DNA of 64,000 bases, taken from NCBI GenBank assembly GCA_008729055.1, contig SDUX01000004.1:2418001-2482000 (forward strand), in the 5' to 3' direction. Positions within the stretch are counted from its first letter, which is position 1. Every line of letters starts with the position of its first letter. Positions 20,280 through 32,659 of the stretch are shown here, in pieces. Made by a program: the position numbers and the translations under genes. The notes beneath the pieces were generated by a model. It was not told where the DNA came from and made no database searches. It saw nothing but the letters and a program-made list of their open reading frames with translations. The DNA is from Pyropia haitanensis (taxonomy: Eukaryota > Rhodophyta > Bangiophyceae > Bangiales > Bangiaceae).

Positions 20280-21307
20280 TTACGTTCTGCCCCCTCCCCC
20301 CCCTCCCCCCCCCCACCCCCACCAGCGCTTCTCCTTGGTCCCTTCCAGGTAGGCCGCCTTCTCCTCCAGCACCGCCACGCTATTGTCGTCCAGCGCCCAG
20401 TTGCCCGCCGCGACCACGTCCCGGGCGTGGCCCTCGTTCATCACGCCCGCAATCGGGAGCGCGCCCTTGGCGACCAAGTAGTTGAGCGCGACCTGCGCGG
20501 CGGTCACGTCGGCGCGCCCCCCCCCGAGAACGCGCCGACCAGCCGCATCAGCTGCGTCAGCGGGCGCCAAAACGCCGCCTCCGCCGCCGCCGGCCCGTCC
20601 AGCCCGTCTGCACAGCGGCCGGCCAGCACCCCCCGCGCGAGCGGCGTGTGCGCGACGACCGTCACGCCCGCCTCGCCACACGCCTCGACGGTGCCCGCCG
20701 CGTCGGCGCGGCGGTCGACGAGGGAGTAGCCCACCTGGTTGGTCGCCAGCGTCAGCCCCACCCCGCGCAGGCGGCGCGCGACGCGCGCCACGCCCGCCGC
20801 GTCATAGTTGCACACGCCCACCGCGCGGAGGAGGCCCGCGTCACGGGCGGCGGCGAGGCCGTCGACGAGGGCGGCGTCGCCACCCCAATAGGGCAGCGGG
20901 AAGTGGAGGGAGTAGAGGTCCACGGCGGGCACCCGCAGCCGCGCCACCGACGCGCGGAGCGCGTCGACGACCGCGCCACGGCCGGCGCGGACGCCGCCGC
21001 CAATGAGCGCCGCCGTCCACGGCACGGGAAAGTACTTGGTGCCAATGACGGGGGAGGAGGGCGCGGCGGCCGGCAGCGCCATGCCGCCGAGGAGGCACTC
21101 GGCCGACGCGCCGGCGGCGAGCGACTGGTAGCCGTACACCTCGGCCGTGTCGAGGAACGAGACGCCCCCCGTCAGCAGCACCTCGTACGCGGCGGTCAGG
21201 TCCCGGCGGCTGGTGCGGGTGCCGTAGCCGCGGCGGGGGTCACCCCACCCAATGGTGCCGGCGCCGCGCGCCGAGACGACCAGCCCCGACGCGCCGAGCG
21301 TGCGCAT
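20280..21307 (-). CDS. Aldo/keto reductase (frame broken in a C run)
   Basis: NAD(P)H-dependent carbonyl reductase with the TIM-barrel AKR fold. From the ATG at 21307 (MRTLGASGLV) the catalytic tetrad is visible: Asp53 and Tyr58 (FLDTAEVYG), Lys91 (VIGTK) and His135 (SLHFPLPY). The cofactor-site region TNQVGYS and the late helix QVALNYLVAKGALPIAG are also present. The frame breaks at the 9-C run 20517-20525; one more C restores continuous coding from LVGAFSGGG into ADVTAAQVALNYL. The protein would then end near 20280. The frame is open upstream to 21562 through Gly/Pro-rich sequence that may be a plastid transit peptide. It resembles plant and cyanobacterial AKRs; the exact substrate is not predictable. 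Confidence 0.75.
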
Positions 21308-24092
21308 CGCCGGCGGGTGCGCCGGGCCGGCCGGAGTAGCGGGGGGGGGGGAAGCCGCAGACGCCCGCAGGGGGGGGGGGGCGGGGGGGGGGGGGGGGGG
21401 GACGCCGGTCCCCCCGCGCCGGCGGCCGCAGGGGGGGGGGACCCCCTGGGGGGGGGGGGGGGGGCGCCCGAGGAACCGCCGCCGCCCGCCGTGGCCGCCC
21501 CCGCCGCGGCCGCCGCCGCCGCGGCGGGGCGGCGGCGTCAGCGGCGTGACAAAGGCCGTCATGGCGACTGGGTGGAGACGCTAGCAAGGTGTTCCAAGGG
21601 TGCCCAGCGGCAATGGTGGCAACCGCACGGAAGACGCGGGGGGGGGGGGGGAAGGGTGCGGGGCAGGCAGCCTGTTCCACGCGCCTGTCGCCCTCCAGCC
21701 GGCGCTCAAAACCGCCCCCTCTCAACCCGCGTCCAGCAGGGCCACTCGGAAGGGGCCGGATCGCCTCGGCCCTCCCACTCCAGGACGGCTGACCATGCAA
21801 GTACATGGGTACTTCACCACTCTTCTGGGTGGGGGAGATCGTGCAGTCGGTTCAATTTCACACACGAGCATTGGTGTGCACCGACGCTGTTTTTGTTTCC
21901 CGCGTTGCAGACGCGCCTCGGGGTCGCCGCCACGCGTGCACGCCCACCGCCAGGCCGCGGCGGTGCGCCTGCGCCCACGCGCCGCGCCCCCCTCCATGCC
22001 ATCCCCGTCTGCTCCTCCCGCTGCCCACCCGTCCACGCCGCCGCTCCGCTCCCCCACCCAACAGCAGCCCTTCCCGCCGCCGCCGCCTTGCCGCCCCCCC
22101 CCCCCACCCGAAAACGGTCGTGGCCGCCACCGCGGTGGCCACCTCCCCCCCCCCCTGCAGAGTAGACGCGCGGCTGCCGTATGGCCGCCGCCGTCGACAG
22201 CGTCGACGCGGTCGCCACCGGCCGTCGCAGCCGCCCGTCGCCGTTGCCGTTGCCGTCGCCGCCGCTGCCGTCGCCGTCGCTGTCGCTGTCGCTGTCGCCG
22301 CCGTCGCCACTGCCGCGGCCGTCGCCGTCGATACAGTCCGAGTCCACGCAACCGCGACCGGCCCGGCACCGCCCAAGGTCCACCCGCGCCGCCGCCGCCG
22401 CCGACTCGACGCGGTCCCGCGTGTACGAGCCGCCATTGCCGCTGTATCCCCCCGCACACCCCCCGCCCGGAAAGAGTCGATGTCAGGCAGGCGGGCAGTC
22501 GGGGACGTGGGCAGGCGGGCACGCGGACGGGCGGGCAGGTGAGGATGCGGGCGGGGGGGTGGGTGGGCGGTCGGACAGGGGGGCGGGCGGGCGAGAGGCG
22601 GGAGGTGCGAGCGTGTCTGGGGCACGGAGCGGTGCGTCGGGCGCTTGCGTTTGTACAATCCCCCGCCAGGATGGGCTTGCAGCAGAGGCTGCTTATTTCA
22701 AATACATGACAAGTACCCACCTTCCGCCCAGTCGAACGCAAGCAAGATCGCCGTTTTCAGCCCGTACCAGCCATCGGACAGAGGAAAAACTCGCAGAGAA
22801 AACACCGAAACAAACTCTCAGACGTAAAATGGATGGACGGTACGCCAGCGCCCACCCAATCCCGCCGACCGTCCCCCCCCCACCCGACTCGACACCGCTC
22901 CGCCACGCACCTTCGCTTCCCGGCGGCGCCGTCGGACGCGCGCCCCTGCAACGTGCACGCACCGCGAGGGGTGGCCGACCCGCCCGGCCGGCGGCCGCAC
23001 GCCCCGCACTCTTGTCGGCTGCGGCCCTCTCGCTGGCTCCGCCCCCCCACCCCCCCCCTCACGCACACCCCCCTGGCGGCGGCCCGCTCCCGATCGGACG
23101 TGCACCCGTCCTCCCCCCCCCCCCCCCCACCAGCTAGGCTGCCCCGTCGATGGCGAGCGGGCCCGTTTCGCATCGCCCGCGGCGGCCGCGGGGACCCCCC
23201 CCCAAGAAGAAGAAAAACGGAACACGGGGGCGGGGTACGAAAAAATCCCGACGGCCGCGCCGCGGCCGCCGCCGCCCCCCCCGGCGACGGCGCGGCCGGC
23301 GAATCCCCCTTTACACTGCGTGGGCGGTGGGCCCCGTGGGGCCCCCGGCCGGCGCCGGCCGCCCACCCAACCCCGCCCGCCCGCCCACCCGCCCGCCCGC
23401 CCGCCCGCCCGCCCGCCCACCCGCCCGCCCGCCCGCCCGCCCGCCCGCCCGCCGCCCGCCGTGGCGGGTGCGTCCCCCTGGGCGGGTCGTCTGTGCCCCC
23501 CCCCCCCCCCCCCACCTCTTCCCGCGCCGGTGGGACCCGCCGCGCTCGCGCCGCCGTCCGCGCCCATCCCCGCCTCGCAGCGCGGCGGGCGCGCGCTCCC
23601 CCCCTCCCCCCACCCCCCCCCACCCTGCGTACCGGCGGGCACGGTTCGCCGCGGTGCACCCGCGACACCCTCTCGACTGGTGCCACCGGTGCCACACCGC
23701 GGGGGGACAACGAGCCGCGCGTCGCCGCCGCCGCGGCGTGCGTGGGGGGGGGGGGCGCGCGCTCCCCGTTGCCCCGCGCCGCGGCCCAGACGTCCGGCCG
23801 GGGGGGGGCGCGATTTTGGGGGGGTGCCCGCGACCGCGCTCGCGGCGTCGCGTCGGGGCGGATTTGGCGCGCCGCGGGGTGTGTTGCCGCCGCCTACGGA
23901 CCGCTGGCTGCGCGGCCGGTGGGCACCGGCAGGGCGGGTGGCGCGCGCGCATTGGGCACCCGCCGGGGGGAGGGGGCGGCTGCATCGCCCGCCGACGCCG
24001 CGGACGCGCGGCGGCACACGCCCTCCCCCCCCCCCCCCCCCCCCCCACCCCCCCTCTCCTCCTCCCCACGCCACTCCGCCCCCCCCCCCACC
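21308..24092. other. Divergent intergenic region, low complexity
   Basis: Separates the aldo/keto reductase (-) from the hydrolase-TPR gene (+). It contains many poly-C and poly-G runs (21340-21470, 23490-23515, 24018-24040), a (GCCGTC)-type repeat at 22190-22340 and a CCCG array at 23371-23460. The only non-GC-rich island is 22640-22830. No gene is supported. Confidence 0.5.
23371..23460 (+). repeat. (CCCG)n simple repeat
   Basis: About 90 nt of tandem CCCGCC/CCCG units with occasional CCCA interruptions. The reverse-complement type (GGGCGG)n occurs at 28688-28766. Both are capable of G-quadruplex or i-motif formation on one strand. Confidence 0.85.
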
Positions 24093-25573
24093 ATGGGCCT
24101 CGACGCGGCCGACGCGCTCTCCTCAGACGGCATCGCCGCGCTCGCGGCGGCGGTGATCCGGCCGCCGCGCGCGACCTACACCACCGCCGAGCTCGGCCCG
24201 CGGACGTTTGTGACGGCCGGCGCGCGCGTCGACCGGCTCGACGTGTCGCTCGTCAACCGGCGGGGGCTGCGGCTCGCCGCGTCGCACTATGTGCCGCGGC
24301 GGGAGGGGGGTGGGGGGGGGGGGGCACTGCCGGGGGGGCCTCCCCGTGGGCCGCCGCCGTCGCCGACGCGGCGGCCGACGACGCCGCCGCCGCGGCGGCA
24401 GCCGTCGCGGCCGGTGGTGCTGGGGGCGGTGGGGGCGGCGGCGGCGGCGGCGGCGGCGGCGGCAGCGGTGCCATCCCCCCCCCCCCCCGGCGGCGTCTGT
24501 CACGGCGGGCCCGCCGCCCGCCGTCATCTACTGCCACGGCAACAGCTCGTGCCGGGTCGAGGCGCGGGCGCTCGCGCCGGTGCTGCTGCCGTATGGCGTC
24601 TCGCTCTTTGCGCTCGACTTTTCCGGCTCGGGCCGCTCGGACGGCGAGTACATCTCGCTGGGCGTCCTCGAGCAGCTCGACGTGGCCGCCGCGGTGCGGT
24701 ACCTGTGGACGGGCGACACGGCCGACGATGGGGGCTGGCTGCCGCCCGCGGCGGGGTCCCCCCCCCCGGCACGCGCCAAGGCGTCGGCGGTCGTCCTCTA
24801 CGGCCACAGCATGGGCGCGGCGACGGCGCTGCTCTACGCCGGCCGCTCGCCGCGGTCGGGGGTGGTCGGCCTCGTTGCCGACTCGGCCTTCCTCTCGTTT
24901 GCCGCCCTCGCGGCGCACCTGGTCGCCGCGATGCCGCTGCCGCCCGGCGTGCCGCGGCGGCTCGTCACCTCGGTCGGCACCCGCGCGGTGCGGCGGGCGG
25001 TGCGCGCCCGCGCGGGCTTTGACGTTGCCGACCTGACGCCCGCCACGGCGGCCGCGTCGGCCGCCGTCGCCACCCTCCCCGCCCTCTTCCTCCACGGCAA
25101 GCGCGACGCGGTGGTGCCCGCCGCGCACTCGGCGCGGCTGCACGCGGCGTACGCGGGGGGGGACAAGGAGCTCCTCCTCCTCCGGGGCGTCTCGCACGAC
25201 GCGCCCCGCCCCGCCGCGGCGGTCGAGCGGGTCTTTGTGTTTGTGCAGCGGTCGCTCTGGGGCCGCCGCTCCCCGCCGCTCCTCGCCGCGCTGTGCAAGG
25301 CGCGCGGCAACGCGGCGGTCGCGGACCGCCGCTGGGCCGACGCCGCCACGCTCTACACCGCCGCGCTCGACGCGCTCGCCGCGTCCGCCGCGCGCGTCGA
25401 GCGGGGGCGCCAGCGTGCCGCCGCCGCCGCCGCGGCGGCCACCGCGGCGGCGGCGGCTGCCGACGCGGCCACCGCCACGGGCGGGACGCCCGCCGCGGGC
25501 GGCCACGACGTGGCCGCCGTGCCGCCGCTCCCCGCCGCCGCCACCGCGGCGGCCGACCGGCCACCGCCACCGC

Positions 25574-25605
<32 letters not shown>

Positions 25606-25664
25606 CTGCCGTCGCCGCCGGCCGCGGCGGCGGTGCCCCGCTCCGCCACCGACGCGGGGCACCC

Positions 25665-25695
<31 letters not shown>

Positions 25696-26578
25696 AGCGG
25701 CGGCAGTGGCGACGCGGGCGGCGGCACCGGCGGGGCCGTCCCCCTCGGCGCGCCCCCCCCCACCACCACCGCCGCCACCACCGCCGCCACCGCCGCCGCC
25801 GCCGCCGCGGCCGCCGCGGCCGCCACGACCGCGGCCGCCGCGCCGCCGCCGGCCGCCGCGCCGCGCGGGCGGTCGGTCTTTCACCGGTTCACCCCCCCCC
25901 CCACCCCCCCCCCCCCCACAGTCTCGGCGGTGGCCATCCAGGGCACCCCCCCCCCCCCCGGCGTGCCCGCCACGCGCCCCCCGCCACCACCCGTCGCCGC
26001 ATCAGCGGCGGCAGCGGCGGTGGCGACGGCGGCGGGGCGGCGCCCCCCCCCCCCCCCCACCCCCACGGCCGGTGGAGCGCGTGCATCCCCGGCCGCCGCG
26101 GTGACCGCGGCGGCGACCGCGGCGGCCGCGGCGACCGGGACAGCGGCGGCGGTGGTGGTGGTGGGGGTGGTGGTGGTGGTGGCGGTGGTGGTGGTGGCGG
26201 CGGCGGCGGGGAGCGGGGCCGCGGCGACGGCGGCGGCGGCCGCCGCTTCCGCCGCCCGTCGGCCGAGGACGCGGCCGCCGCGGCGGCCGCGGCGGTGCTG
26301 CTGCCGCCGTCGCCGCCGCCGGCGCCGCCGTCGCCGTTGCCGACGCTGGCACCGTCGCCGCCGGCGGCGGCGGCGGCAGCGGCGGTGGTGGGGGCGGTGG
26401 GGGGGGGGGGGGGGGTGCCGCCTGCCAATGGCGGGGTGGCTGTTGGCATGGACGGCGGCGGGCGGGGGGGGGGGGGGGGACGCCCGCGGCGGCCAAGGCG
26501 GGCTTGCGCTCCCTCGCGGGCCGCGTGTCGCGGCTGCTGCACGCGTCACCCGCGGCAGATGCCGGTGGTGGCGGTGGT

Positions 26579-26622
<44 letters not shown>

Positions 26623-26678
26623 TGGGGACGGTGGTGGCGGCGGTGGGGACGGTGCCGCCGCCGCCGGCAGCGGCGGCA

Positions 26679-26716
<38 letters not shown>

Positions 26717-28126
26717 AGCGGCGGCAGCAGCGGCGGCGACGGGGGAGGGGCCCCCCCGGGGCGGGGACCCCCCCCCACCCTCCCCCCCCCCCCCCGGCCG
26801 GCACCCCCCCTCCTCCGCCGCCGCCGGCTGCCGCGGCGGGCGCCGTCCATGCGCGCCGCCGGCGGGAGCCCCCCCGCGGCCGGCCGGCCCGGCCGGCGGC
26901 CGCGGCGCGTGTCGTCGCTGCCGCTGGCGGCCGCCGCGGTACCCGCCGCGGTCGCGGCGGTGCCCGCGTCGGCGGTGGCGTCCCCCCCCCCCCCCCCTCC
27001 CACGCCCCCCCTCCCCCCCGGGCAGTTACCCCCAACCCCCCCCCCCCCGGGCGGCTACCCCCAACCCCCCCCCCCCCGGGCAGCTACCCCCAACCCCCCT
27101 CCCCCCCGGGCAGCCTCCCCCGACCCCCCCCCCCCCCCCCCTCCCCCTCCTCATCGTGTGCCGCCCGCCGGCGCACCCCCCCCCAAGCAGGCGTCCCCCC
27201 CCCCCCCCCCCCCCCACCTGCGCCTGCGGGTGGCCCTCTACGGCAACCGGTCGCTCGCGCGGCTCCACGCGGGCGACCCGGCGGGCGCGCTCGCCGACGC
27301 GGACGCGGCGGTCGCGCTCGACGCGGCGTGGCCGCGCGCGCACGTCCGCCGCGTCGCGGCGCTGCTCGCGGCGGGCCGCCGCGCCGACGCGGCCGCCGCG
27401 GCGGCGGCGGCGGCGGCGGTGGCGCCGGCCAACGCGGCGCTGCTGGCAATGCGGCGGGAGCTGGGCATGGCCGCCGTGCCGCCGGGGGGGGGGGGGAGGG
27501 GGGGGGGGGGGGGGGCGCCGGCCGACCGCCGCCACCGGCGTCACCACCAGCACCACCACCACCAGCACCACCACCACCACCCCGACCACCCCGACGACCA
27601 CGACGACGACCACCCCCACCCCACGCGGGGGGATGACCGGGGGGGGAGGAGGGGGGGGGGGGGACGCCGTCACCACCGCTGCAGGGGGTGGGCGGGGGGC
27701 GGGACGGCCGCGACGGTGGGGGTGGGCGGGACAGCCGGGACGCGGCAGGGGGCGGACCGCCGGGGGAGGTGCCGCCGCCCGTGCCGCCCACGGCGGTGGC
27801 GGCCGCCGCGGCGGTCCGACGCGCCGACGCGGCAGACGCGCACGCCGAGGCGGCTGCCGCGGCCGGCGGGCCGCCGCCGCCGCCGCCGGCGGGTGGTCGG
27901 GGAGCCGCAGCGGCGGCAGCGGCGGTGGCGGTGGGGGCGGCGGCGGTGGGGGCGGTGGGGGCGGCGGCCGCTGCGGCAGCAGCGGCCGAGGCGGGAGCGG
28001 CGGCGGCAGCGTCGGCCGAGCCGCCGCCGCCGCCGCCGGCAACGACGGGCGACCGCGGCGGCGCGGCCGCGGCCGCCGCGGCGGGCGCCGCCGCCGCCGC
28101 GGCCACGCCGACGGGGCCGTCCATGG

Positions 28127-28157
<31 letters not shown>

Positions 28158-28340
28158 GCCGGCAGCGGCGGCGGCGTCCCCCCCCTTCCCCCCCCCCCCC
28201 CCACCCCCCCCAGCGCTGGTAGCCCCGCGGCCGCCGCCGCCGACGCGCCACGCGGCGGCGGCGGCGACGCGGCCGCCGCGGCGGCGGCGCGGCCGTGGCC
28301 GCCGCCCGTGGCTGCCGCTGTGGCGGGCCGCGGTGACTAG
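24093..28340 (+). CDS. Alpha/beta hydrolase fused to TPR repeats, with low-complexity insert
   Basis: Starts at the ATG at 24093 (MGLDAADALSSDG). The hydrolase domain shows VIYCHGNSS, the nucleophile GHSMG (Ser codon 24808), HGKRDAVVP (Asp) and VSHD (His codon 25195), with ALDFSGSGRSDG between. It belongs to the acyl-peptidase/carboxylesterase-like plant and protist hydrolases. A first TPR helix pair follows at about 25285-25380 (KARGNAAVADRRWADAATLYTAAL). The next TPR unit, with its YGNRSLARL motif, comes only at 27215-27470 after 1.8 kb of Ala/Pro/Gly coding-like sequence or intron. The frame shifts at 24309-24322 and 24474-24487, each matching one missing base. After 27480 the probable C terminus is Ala-rich and ends at the stop 28338-28340. 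The hydrolase and TPR2 assignments are firm; the insert and 3' end are inferred. Confidence 0.6.
27020..27130 (+). repeat. Proline-rich tandem repeat of about 30 nt inside the hydrolase-TPR gene
   Basis: Four units begin with GGGCAG/GGGCGG at 27020, 27049, 27078 and 27108. Spacings are 29, 29 and 30 nt. A 30-nt unit would encode a ten-residue Pro-rich repeat in frame, so the 29-nt units each look one C short. Confidence 0.7.
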
Positions 28341-28687
28341 GGCGCCCGGCCGGGGGCACGGCGGCGGCGGCGGCGACGGCGGCGACGACGGCGGCAGCGG
28401 CGGCGGCGGGCGGTGGGGGAGCGCGCCGCGGGGCGGGGGGGGGTGCTCTGCGGGCGCCGTGCGGGCGTGGCGTGCGGCGGCGGCGCCGCACCGCCGTGGC
28501 GTGCGGCGGCCGCCGGCGGCGGTGCCGCGGCTGCCCCGCCGCGGCTGCCGCCCGTCGGGTGGCGCGGCGGCGGCTGGCGGCGGGTCGCGGCGGCGGCGGC
28601 GCGTTTTTGCTCGTTTGGCCGCCGGCCGGTGCGCCGCGCCGGCAGTGGCGCCGCGCTTCTCGCGCGGGCGCGGCGGAGCGGGCGCCG

Positions 28688-28766
28688 CGGGCGGGCGGGC
28701 GGGCAGACGGGCGGGCAGACGGGCGGGCGGGCGGGCGGGCGGGCGGGCGGGCGGGCGGGCGGGCGG
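28688..28766 (+). repeat. (GGGCGG)n simple repeat with GGGCAGAC variants
   Basis: About 80 nt of GGGCGG/GGGC units; two units carry GGGCAGAC. It is likely quadruplex-forming. Confidence 0.8.
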
Positions 28767-29080
28767 TGGTGGCGGCCGGTGGTGCGTAGTGGGGAGTGGG
28801 CGGCGGCGGCGGCCGGCCGCGCCGCGTCGTGGCGGCGGCGGCGGCGCGCGGCGGGGCGGCGGCGGGCGCGGCCGTGGCGCGCCGCCGCGTCGGCCGCGGC
28901 CGCGGCGGTGGGCGGCGGCGCGGCAGACGGCCGCCGCGTGCCGCGCGGGGGCGTCCACGGCCGCGGCGGGCGTGCCGCCGCGGCGGCGGCGGCGGCAGGG
29001 CGGCGCGGCGGGTGCCGCCGCCCGCGGGGGGGGGGACCCCGGCCGGCGGGTGCGGGGCCCGACACCAACAACCACCACAA

Positions 29081-29082
<2 letters not shown>

Positions 29083-29111
<29 letters not shown>
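29083..29111 (+). repeat. 29-nt poly-A run
   Basis: 29 uninterrupted A, directly after CAACCACCACAAAT, in DNA that is otherwise over 80 percent GC. It may be a genomically encoded A-tail left by a retrotransposed transcript, or a simple repeat. An AATAAA is present at the start of the run only because the run itself supplies the As. Confidence 0.7.
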
Positions 29112-29113
<2 letters not shown>

Positions 29114-29818
29114 AGAGCAGCGCCGCCGCGCGGCGCGGCGGCCGCCGCGTCGGCACACCCCGAGAGCGCCGCGCCGCCGCCGCGCCGCGCCGCGCCGACC
29201 GCCCGCCGCGGCCGCCGCCGCGCCGCCTCCGCCGCGTCACGCCGCGGCGGGCGGCCGCCGCCGCCGCCGTCGCGGCGGCGGCCGCGGCGGCGGCGGCGGC
29301 GCGGCGCGGGGCGGGCCGCCCACGGCGGAGCGCGGGGGGGGGGGGCGGCGGGTGCTGCCGGCGTCGGCGCGGCGGCCACGCGGTGTGCCGCCGCGCGGGG
29401 TCTCCGCCGCGCCCCCCGGCCCCCCCCCCCTCCCCCACCCTTGCCCGCCCTACCACACCTGTGCCGCGCCGGTCAGCCGCCCGCCGCCGCCACGCACGCG
29501 GCGCGGTACCGCCGCCGACGCGCACCCCATACACGACGAAAAAGGAGAGTGCACGCAGCCTGCCAATACCCCGCACGGGCACCGCACCGCCGCGGGGGGA
29601 GGGGGGGGGGGGGCACGCACCCGCTGTGGCCCGTAGCGCCGCTCTACCCCCCTCCCCCCCCAGCCCCCCCCCACCGCCGCGCCCTCGCTGTCCCCCCCCA
29701 CCTGTCGTACACTCGCCGACCCCCCCCCCCCCCTTTGACCCCCACCCCACACACACCCCACGCCAATCCCCTGGCCGTCCCCCACGCGGCGGCGGCCGCC
29801 ACCACCGCCGCCACCGCC

Positions 29819-30366
29819 TCACGGCACGACCACGTACGCGCGGACAACGTCGCGGATGGGCGCGCGGCACAGCGGGCACGCCGCGCCCGCCGCGAGCAGC
29901 GACCGCCCGCACCCCGCGCACACGCACAGGTGGCCACACGCGTAGAGGAGGCTGTCGGCGGGCGCGGCGAGGCAGACCGTGCACTCGCCGGCGCCGACCA
30001 GCCGCGGCGGGCGGCCGCCGAGGGGGACACCGGCCCGGGGGGCTGGCGGTGGGGGGGGGGGGGGGGGGCGCCGCCCCCGCCCCGGCCACCGCCACCGCCA
30101 CCGCCCCCACCCCCGCCACCGCCCGCGCCGCCGCCACCGCCAGTGCTACTGGCACCGCCGTCGGCAGCGACCGCCGCCGCCGGGTGCGGCACGCCCGGCG
30201 CGGCCAGCGGCGCCGCCGTGGCGGCAGCGGTGAGCGCGGCGGCCACCTCCTGGCGGATGGCCCGCTGGATGTCCATCTGCAGGTCAAAGCTGGCGCTCAC
30301 CACATTCTTCAGCACGCCAACCTCGGCCCGCAGCGCGCGGACCGCCCGCTCCAGCTCCACCGGCCG

Positions 30367-30399
<33 letters not shown>

Positions 30400-30679
30400 C
30401 CCACCCCCAGGCCCCGCCATCCGCACGTCCCCGTCGGCATCCTCGTCGGGCACGTCGGCGGGCGGCGCGTCCCCCCCCCCCCCCCACCACGGCGGCGGCG
30501 GCGGCCACGGCGGGCGCCCCCCCCCCCGCCGCCGCCGCCATCCCCGCCGTCACGGCCAACATCGTCTGGGCGGCGGACGAGGAGGCCCTCGAGGTGGTGG
30601 CGGAACTCGGACGCGAGCGCCGACGTCACCGCCCGCTGCGACGCGAGCCGCGCGTGCCACGACGACGTCCGCACGAGGC

Positions 30680-30724
<45 letters not shown>

Positions 30725-31250
30725 CGGCGGCGGCCACGCCACCGAGGCCGCCGGGGGGGGGGGGGCCGCCGTCAGCGCCGCCACCGCCGCGGCGACGAGC
30801 GAGTGCGTCGGCGGCGGCGGCCGCGACGGCCGCACGGCTGCCGCCGCGGGCGCGCCCGCACCAACGACGCCGCCTCCGCCGCCGCCGCCGCTGCCGCTGC
30901 CGCCGCCGCTGCCGCCGGCAGCGGCGGCGGTGGCGGCGGCGGCGGCGGTGGCACCCTCGTCCGACAGCAAGTCCCCCCCGTCGCTGTCGGCGCGGCCGTC
31001 CCCCCGCTGTCCCCCTCCGCGTCCGCGTCCGAAGCCGCGTCGCCCGTGCCGCCGCCGCCGCCATCGTCTTCGTCGTCGGCGTCGGCGTCATCGTCGTCGT
31101 CATCTTGGTCAACGTCTGCTCCTCCGGGGAGGTCTCCCCCCCGGCGGCGGCGGCGTCCCCCGGTGGCACGCCGCCCCCCTTCCCCCCCCCCCCCCCCCCC
31201 CCCGGCGGCCACCCCCACCCCCACGCCCCCCCCACGCTGGCACGGGCGGT

Positions 31251-31285
<35 letters not shown>

Positions 31286-31440
31286 CGCCGTCGTCGTCGT
31301 CCCCATCGGCGGGGGCGCCCTCGAGCATCGCGCGGAACGCGGGCGACAGGTTGGTCACAAACCCGCGCCGCGCGAGCAGCGCGACCGACTCGGCATTGGC
31401 GGTCCACCGCTCCCGCACCGGACGGCCGCCGCCCCGGTGG

Positions 31441-31476
<36 letters not shown>

Positions 31477-31551
31477 AGCGGCGGGGCGGCGCGCCCACCG
31501 GCGGCACCACCGGCGGCACGCGGAGCCCCCCAGCCGCCCCCGCCCCCCCCC

Positions 31552-31588
<37 letters not shown>

Positions 31589-32552
31589 GGCCGCGTCCCC
31601 CCCCCCCCCCCCGCGGCAGCCGCCGCCGCGGCCGCCGCGGCCGACGCGGCGGCGGCGGCCGCGGCGGCCGCCGCCGCCGCCGCGGCGGGCGGCAGTGGCG
31701 GCGGCAGTGGCGGCGGCGGCGGCGGCGGTGGGGGCGGCGGGAGGCGCCAGCCGCGGCGGCCGCCCGGCGGCGCCGCGCCACGGTCGAGGACGCGGTGGAG
31801 GTCACTGACAAAGCGGCGCTCGGCGACTTGCAGCCGCGCCTAGACGCGGCCGCCGCCACCGCCGCGGCGGGCGCGGGCGCAGTGGGGGGGGGTGGGGGGG
31901 GGGGGGCGGCGCGCGCGGCGGGGGGGGGGGGGGGGCGGGGGGGGGGGGTGCAAGCAGCGGCAGCGGCCGGCAGCCGGGCGCGGCGGGGCCGTCAGTGGGC
32001 GGCCCCCGGGCGGGCCGAGCGGCGCCGTCGGCGCGCGCGCGGCGGGGGGGGGGGGCGGGGGTGCCCACCGCCCGCGGCAGCGCCGCCCCCTCCCCCGTCC
32101 CCTCCCCCTCCCCCTCCCCCTTCCCCCCCCCCCGCCTCCCCCTCCCCTGCTGCCTCACCCCCGCCCCGCGCGACCGCGTGTCGCCCCCGCGCACGCGCGC
32201 GCAGCCGTCCGCAGCGCCGCCACCCCCACCCACACCCCCCCCGTCCTCCCCCCCCCCCGCCCCCCCCGTCGGCACTCCCCGCCCTCCCCCCCCCCCCCCC
32301 CCCCACCCATTCCCCTCCCCACGCACCTGCTCCCGCAGCAGCCACAGCTCGCGGATGGTCTGGATCTGCGCCGCCGACGCTGCCGACAGCGCCGCGACGG
32401 GCGGGCGGCGGCGCGGGCCACCGCCGCCGCCACTCCCCCGCCCCCCCCCCCCCCCCGCCGCCGCCGCCGCCGCCGCCGCCACCGCCGCCGCCGCTGGCGT
32501 CAGCGAGGCCAGGCGGCGGCGGCCACGCCATCCCACCAGGCGGGAGCGCCAT
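29819..32552 (-). CDS. RING-finger (C3HC4) protein, probable E3 ubiquitin ligase, fragmented frame
   Basis: The C terminus is clear: 30003-29819 encodes a C3HC4 RING of the compact terminal type (ECTVCLAAP, ACGHLCVCAGC, CPLCRAPI), ending ...YVVVP at the stop 29819-29821. Upstream, helical segments survive between low-complexity runs: an ELERAVRALRAEVGVLKN coiled-coil-like helix near 30345-30290, and helices near 30665-30580, 31410-31320 and 31830-31780. An exon ends IRELWLLREQ with a GTGCGTG donor at about 32328-32322. A likely start is the ATG at 32552 (MALPPGGMAWPP). Frames change at C/G runs, so exon borders are uncertain. The C-terminal RING preceded by long helices resembles single-subunit E3 ligases; substrate unknown. 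It is transcribed divergently from the NLR-like gene. Confidence 0.55.
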
Positions 32553-32628
32553 CCCCGCCGCCCCCGTCGCTGCCGCCGCCGCCCGCCGCGGCCGCGGCTG
32601 CCGCCGCCGCCGCCGCCGCTGCTGCCGC

Positions 32629-32659
<31 letters not shown>

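Larger units (their letters stand above)
28341..29818. other. Convergent low-complexity region
   Basis: Between the stop of the hydrolase-TPR gene (+) and the stop of the RING gene (-). It is dominated by GCG/GGC triplets, with a (GGGCGG)n array and a poly-A run listed separately. Long open frames on all strands reflect the lack of AT, not genes. Confidence 0.5.

Noticed and set aside
23371..23460. (CCCG)n as telomeric or CRISPR-like repeat
   Set aside because: Units are 4-8 nt with no spacers and do not resemble known telomere sequence; a simple repeat explains it.
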